The notes beneath the pieces are model-generated. The model was given only the letters and a program-made list of their open reading frames with translations, was not told the origin of the DNA and searched no databases. 9,070 bases of DNA from an uncultured Clostridium sp. (lineage in GTDB: Bacteria; Bacillota; Clostridia; TANB77; CAG-508): the NCBI GenBank assembly GCA_900553685.1, contig USEI01000030.1, positions 1 through 9,070 on the forward strand. Direction: 5' to 3'. Every line of letters begins with the position of its first letter. Positions within the stretch are counted from its first letter, which is position 1. This document shows positions 6,786 to 9,070 of the stretch, piece after piece. The position numbers were made by a program, and so were the translations under genes.

Positions 6786-7016
6786 GCGTTTATTTAGTAT
6801 CAGTATATTTTGTACATTTTTTAAAACTGTTGCTTTCAATTTATCACTAGCATATTTTGATGAGAATTTTGCAACATCTTCAATTGTATCTGCCTGAATT
6901 TCAGGACAATCTATTTTTTTACCTATAACTTTAATTCCTGTATTATACTTGTCTAATACATATTGAGCTGACATAACCTTAAACTTATTTCCTGTAATAA
7001 AAATTAATTCTTCCAT
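6774..7016 (-). pseudogene. Truncated Ham1/RdgB-type NTP pyrophosphatase remnant
   Basis: The complete enzyme family hydrolyses non-canonical purine NTPs such as ITP and dITP and XTP to monophosphates. Here 80 residues remain. Residues 1-67 look like a normal N-terminus: LIFITGNKFKV contains the T-G-N-x-x-K nucleotide-binding motif (8-13), and CPEIQADTIEDVAKFSSKYA follows. Where the family continues with a conserved acidic DSGL-type motif, the sequence switches to an unrelated tail (VQNILILNKRKKS) and stops within the murC terminator. Full-length members have about 190-200 residues, so some two thirds is missing and no remainder fits before murC. The ATG at 7016 is chosen because AGGTGG lies 5 nt upstream; a GTG three codons earlier is also in frame. 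It follows the HD gene by 9 nt. Confidence 0.75.
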
Positions 7017-7025
7017 TCTTACCAC

Positions 7026-7670
7026 CTATCTAATTCCTTCCCATTCTTCAAAAAATTCTTTTAAAAATTTTTCCATATAAATATGTCTTTTTTCTGCTAT
7101 TATCTTTGCCTCTTCTGTATTCATTAATTCTTTCAATTTTAATAGCTTTTCATAAAAGTGTGAAATTGTTGTTCCTTTATTATTACAATATTCTTCTTCA
7201 TTCATATTTTCTTTATATTCATAATCAGGAATATGCATGCTTATTCCTTTACTACCACCGTATGCAAATGTTCTTCCTATACCTATAGCACCAATTGCAT
7301 CTAATCTATCAGCATCTTGAACTATTTTTCCTTCTATTGTTTCTGGTGTTTTAGTATCAGATCCTTTATATGAAATTGTTGATATAACATTGCATATTTT
7401 TTCAATCGTTTCCTCTTCAACATTATTTTTTCTTAAAAAAGTTTTAGCATTATGATATGGTTCTTTATTACTTTCTACCAACTTATAATCGTCAACATCG
7501 TGTAATAATGCTGCTAATTCAATTATTTTCTTATTACCACCTTCAACTTCTGAAAGAGTTTTAGACAAATTATAAACTCTTAATGTGTGATAATAATCAT
7601 GTCCACTAAAATCATTTTTAAAAAAATCTTCAACATATTTTTTCGCTTGTTCAATTAGTTCTAATTTCAA
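7026..7670 (-). CDS. HD-domain phosphohydrolase (YpgQ/YedJ-like)
   Basis: This 214-residue protein is a metal-dependent HD-superfamily phosphohydrolase. The HD signature is seen as HDYYHTLRV (His24/His28), LLHDVDD (His57-Asp58) and QDADRLDAIGAIGIGRTFAYGG (118-139, with Asp119 and Asp124). This pattern resembles the B. subtilis YpgQ group, for which nucleotide pyrophosphohydrolase activity is reported; the substrate here is inferred only. The start is TTG at 7670, supported by AAAGGGGGT 7 nt upstream; no ATG near it fits. A gene of the Ham1 nucleotide-cleaning family follows 9 nt downstream, which suits a nucleotide-pool role. No promoter lies between this gene and the terminator 20 nt before it, so expression probably depends on read-through from the small ORF upstream. 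Confidence 0.88.
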   Translation of the reverse strand: MKLELIEQAKKYVEDFFKNDFSGHDYYHTLRVYNLSKTLSEVEGGNKKIIELAALLHDVDDYKLVESNKEPYHNAKTFLRKNNVEEETIEKICNVISTISYKGSDTKTPETIEGKIVQDADRLDAIGAIGIGRTFAYGGSKGISMHIPDYEYKENMNEEEYCNNKGTTISHFYEKLLKLKELMNTEEAKIIAEKRHIYMEKFLKEFFEEWEGIR

Positions 7671-7689
7671 TATATTACCCCCTTTATAT

Positions 7690-7729
7690 AAAAAAAAGAC
7701 AAAGTTACAGCATAAGCAACTTTATCTTT
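7690..7729 (-). terminator. Strong terminator between small ORF and HD gene
   Basis: On the minus strand, arms 7716-7729 (AAAGATAAAGTTGC) and 7695-7708 (GTAACTTTGTCTTT) pair over 14 bp, with two G-U pairs and a 7-nt loop, followed by eight T. Its 5' arm overlaps the last two bases of the small ORF stop codon, and its end lies about 20 nt before the HD start. It is either the terminator of the small gene or an attenuator for the HD gene. Confidence 0.88.
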
Positions 7730-7838
7730 ACAAACAAAAGAACAAATAAATAGCAACATAAACAAAAACAATATTGAATATTGTTTTGATTACTTTATAT
7801 GTAATTAAATTTTTATTGGTATAATTTATAGCTTTCAT
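7728..7838 (-). CDS. 36-residue single-span membrane peptide
   Basis: The ATG at 7838 opens a 36-codon frame ending in TAA at 7728. AAGGAAG lies 7 nt upstream, and a perfect sigma-A promoter lies 22 nt before that. The peptide has a polar basic start (MKAINYTNKNLITYKVIK, residues 1-18) and a hydrophobic end (residues 19-36, IFNIVFVYVAIYLFFCL after Thr19), which is one likely transmembrane helix with the N-terminus inside. A strong terminator begins at its stop codon, so it forms a complete small gene. I do not recognise a family. By form it could be a type I toxin-like peptide, a small membrane regulator or a leader peptide for the HD gene. No antisense RNA gene is convincingly visible. Confidence 0.6.
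   Translation of the reverse strand: MKAINYTNKNLITYKVIKTIFNIVFVYVAIYLFFCL
7765..7787. repeat. 23-bp perfect palindrome inside the small ORF
   Basis: Arms AAAACAATATT (7765-7775) and AATATTGTTTT (7777-7787) flank a single central base. It covers roughly codons 17-25 of the small membrane peptide. In the mRNA it can form a long A-U hairpin; on the minus strand it is followed by TGTTT, not by a clean T-run. It may affect translation or RNA stability. Confidence 0.6.
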
Positions 7839-7866
7839 ATTTCAACTTCCTTGTTTGTTTTTTCAG

Positions 7867-7895
7867 ATTATATTATTTTTTTTGAATTATGTCAA
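7867..7895 (-). promoter_or_regulatory. Sigma-A promoter of the small membrane-peptide unit
   Basis: On the minus strand, TTGACA (7890-7895) and TATAAT (7867-7872) are spaced by exactly 17 nt, a perfect consensus match. The start would be near 7860, giving a 5' UTR of about 22 nt. Confidence 0.88.
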
Positions 7896-7917
7896 TATGT
7901 TTTCCGCGTTTTATCGG

Positions 7918-8056
7918 TTCGTACTTCGTTTAGTAATAGATTTTGTCGAATTTTCTGTTATTTTTAACTATGTATTATTTTTAAAAATATTGTAAATACT
8001 TAAATTAACCACTTTTCAATGTAGTATTTTCCGAACATTTTCGTTTTTTAATTCGT
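7918..8056 (+). repeat. Four TTCGT repeats in the divergent region before the XRE gene
   Basis: TTCGT occurs at 7918, 7925, 8040 and 8052; the last two extend to TTCGTTTTT and are 12 bp apart, and the first two are 7 bp apart. An inverted CGAA-N4-TTCG lies at 8032-8043. CpG is rare in the other intergenic DNA of this window, so the cluster stands out. It could be operator sites for the XRE regulator, but no clear common palindrome was found. Confidence 0.3.
7941..7953 (+). promoter_or_regulatory. Spo0A box candidate
   Basis: TTTTGTCGAATTT matches the published Spo0A box TTTTGTCGAATAA at 11 of 13 positions, with the whole core TGTCGAA. It lies about 80-90 bp upstream of the predicted start of the small membrane-peptide unit and about 150 bp before the XRE gene. 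Spo0A control of either one is possible. Confidence 0.45.
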
Positions 8057-8100
8057 TTTTATTTTTATAATATTAGTATATATTAATTGTAGGTGATATA

Positions 8101-8439
8101 ATGAAGACAAAAAATTCTGAACAAAATATACAATATGGCAAAAAGTTAAAAAAAGCACGAAAATCTTTAGGTCTAACTCAAGAAAAAGTTGCTGAATATT
8201 TAGGATTAGGGCCTAGATATATTAGTGATATAGAACGTAATAAAACAAAAGGAAGTATTGATACTTTAGTAAAACTATGTAATATTTATAATATTACTCC
8301 TAACGATTTATTAAGCGAATATATATACTTTAATGTTGAAACATGTAACATTGAATTATCTGCATTTTATTCACTAAACAAAGAACATCAAAATGTCATA
8401 TTGGATTTAATAAAATATTTTAATCAAAAGCAAAATTAA
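8101..8439 (+). CDS. XRE-family helix-turn-helix regulator
   Basis: This 112-residue protein has one XRE/HTH_3 DNA-binding domain at about 11-72: YGKKLKKARKSLGLTQEKVA, then EYLGLGPRYISDIERNKTKG and IDTLVKLCNIYNITPNDLL. Helices 2-3 of the motif are around 26-47. A short C-terminal helix (FYSLNKEHQNVILDLIKYFN, 89-108) is common in small clostridial regulators and may serve dimerisation. AGGTG lies 5 nt before the ATG, and a TATAAT is at 8066-8071, but no good -35 is seen. The gene diverges from the small membrane-peptide unit, with a Spo0A-box-like site and TTCGT repeats in the shared region. Its targets are unknown; autoregulation or control of the divergent gene is a reasonable inference. Confidence 0.9.
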   Translation: MKTKNSEQNIQYGKKLKKARKSLGLTQEKVAEYLGLGPRYISDIERNKTKGSIDTLVKLCNIYNITPNDLLSEYIYFNVETCNIELSAFYSLNKEHQNVILDLIKYFNQKQN

Positions 8440-8444
8440 AATCA

Positions 8445-8492
8445 AATACTGCTAGATTACAATTCTCTAGCAGTATTAATTTTAAATTTTTT
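8445..8492 (+). terminator. Terminator of the XRE gene
   Basis: Arms AATACTGCTAGA (8445-8456) and TCTAGCAGTATT (8466-8477) form a perfect 12-bp stem with a 9-nt loop. AATTTTAAATTTTTT follows. The T-run is interrupted, but the stem is strong and sits just after the stop codon. Confidence 0.8.
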
Positions 8493-8655
8493 CCTCATAA
8501 ATTATATATGTAACATATAAATTTTTTCTATACATTTACATTTTCTCTAGAATAATTTTGACTCCATCACTAAATCTATGCTTTTATAGAATTTTTCATT
8601 ATAATAAATTTTCGCATAGTTCTTTATATTTTATTTTAGTATTTTTATACAAAAT
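8493..8655. other. Non-coding A+T-rich stretch
   Basis: Between the XRE terminator and the next hairpin all six frames are broken by frequent stops; the longest open run is about 25 codons and has no ribosome binding site. No promoter with both boxes, tRNA or repeat was recognised. Confidence 0.5.
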
Positions 8656-8690
8656 AAGATATCTGATTTTTACTTTCAAATATCTTTTTT
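8656..8690. terminator. Possible bidirectional terminator
   Basis: AAGATAT-C-TGA (8656-8666) pairs with TCA-A-ATATCTT (8676-8686) with one mismatch and a 9-nt loop. On the plus strand six T follow (8685-8690); on the minus strand the tail is TTATTTT. In the minus direction it would end the gene whose stop is at 8769. Confidence 0.45.
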
Positions 8691-8768
8691 CTAATTAATT
8701 ATTATTTACAAACATTATTTCTTTCACAATATTGTAATATTAATAAATTTGCACGACTATAAACTATA

Positions 8769-9070
8769 TTAAAATCTATGATAAAAATAATATATATCTT
8801 TCGTATCACAATTTATAAAAGCAAAAGAGAAAGCATCATCTTCATTTATTGTACCACATTGTATTTTCAAAAATCTGGCATTTTCATCATATTTATCAAC
8901 AAATTCATCTAATGGTGTACTTAAATAAAGTAATTGATTATCATCAGTTTTTTCTTCTGTAATTAATTCTTGTTTATTCATACCTTCTATACAAAAAATA
9001 ACAAAATCTTTATCTAAATTATTATACTCTACATAAATTTCCTTCAATTTATTTATTATACTATTTTTAT
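8769..9070 (-). CDS. Unrecognised protein, 5' end probably outside the window
   Basis: I do not recognise this protein. The frame ends at 8769 and stays open to the right edge of the window. The first usable in-frame start inside is TTG at 9047 (92 residues), but no ribosome binding site precedes it, so the true start is more likely beyond position 9070. The visible part is acidic (for example NLDKDF, EEKTDDNQ, DEFVDKYDEN) and has no signal peptide or membrane segment. It ends with an aromatic stretch FAFINCDTKDIYYFYHRF that looks like closing beta-strands. A hairpin at 8656-8690 may terminate it. Two cysteines are present in the C-terminal half (CGT and NCD). No function is proposed. Confidence 0.6.
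   Translation of the reverse strand, partial: KNSIINKLKEIYVEYNNLDKDFVIFCIEGMNKQELITEEKTDDNQLLYLSTPLDEFVDKYDENARFLKIQCGTINEDDAFSFAFINCDTKDIYYFYHRF

Noticed and set aside
7106..7288. Plus-strand open frame of 60 codons
   Set aside because: It is antisense to the HD-domain gene, has no ribosome binding site, and is a composition shadow.
7817..7825. Plus-strand extended -10 (TGGTATAAT) that could make an antisense RNA over the small ORF's 5' UTR
   Set aside because: No acceptable -35 and no terminator were found, and the RNA would overlap only the 5' UTR and the first few bases of the ORF. It is too weak to call, although it would fit a type I toxin arrangement.
8032..8043. LexA-like site CGAACATTTTCG
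   Set aside because: The Gram-positive LexA box needs CGAAC-N4-GTTCG; the right half does not match.
8540..8650. Minus-strand short open runs that looked like a frameshifted gene fragment
   Set aside because: Runs of about 25 codons or fewer with no start or ribosome binding site are expected by chance, and no family was recognised.

Overview
The window comes from a low-GC Gram-positive bacterium, most likely a spore-forming or formerly spore-forming member of the Clostridia. The evidence is the very A+T-rich DNA, strong GGAGG-type ribosome binding sites, frequent TTG/GTG starts, Firmicutes-type ribosomal proteins, spoVG behind a near-perfect sigma-H promoter, and one Spo0A-box-like site. 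Species cannot be named from sequence alone.

Layout. (1) Positions 1-4603, minus strand: the front of the S10 ribosomal-protein operon, transcribed right to left as rpsJ-rplC-rplD-rplW-rplB-rpsS-rplV-rpsC; rpsC runs off the left edge. A consensus sigma-A promoter (4575-4603) drives it through a leader of about 240 nt. The leader holds two hairpins, a six-codon ORF with a perfect ribosome binding site, and a terminator-like hairpin before rpsJ. A second structured gap of 180 nt lies between rpsJ and rplC. (2) 4636-5078, minus: spoVG with its own terminator and overlapping sigma-H and sigma-A promoter candidates plus a 17-bp palindrome. (3) 5113-6785, plus: murC, with two promoter candidates, a TTG start and a strong terminator. 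(4) 6774-7895, minus: a complete small transcription unit for a 36-residue membrane peptide (promoter, RBS, ORF, terminator), followed by an HD-domain phosphohydrolase gene and the N-terminal remnant of a Ham1/RdgB-type NTP pyrophosphatase. (5) 8101-8492, plus: a small XRE-family regulator with a terminator. (6) 8769-9070, minus: an unrecognised gene whose 5' end is probably outside the window.

How the parts fit. The S10 operon and spoVG/murC are housekeeping or developmental core genes. It is notable that spoVG, not the usual str operon genes, sits directly upstream of rpsJ. The HD and Ham1 genes fit a nucleotide-pool cleaning theme, but the Ham1 partner is broken. The most interesting signals are regulatory and small: the S10 leader with its tiny ORF and attenuator, the rpsJ-rplC leader, the duplicated promoter/operator sequence between spoVG and murC, and the small membrane-peptide unit whose stop codon overlaps the terminator that separates it from the HD gene. 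No CRISPR array, tRNA, rRNA, transposon or phage gene was seen.
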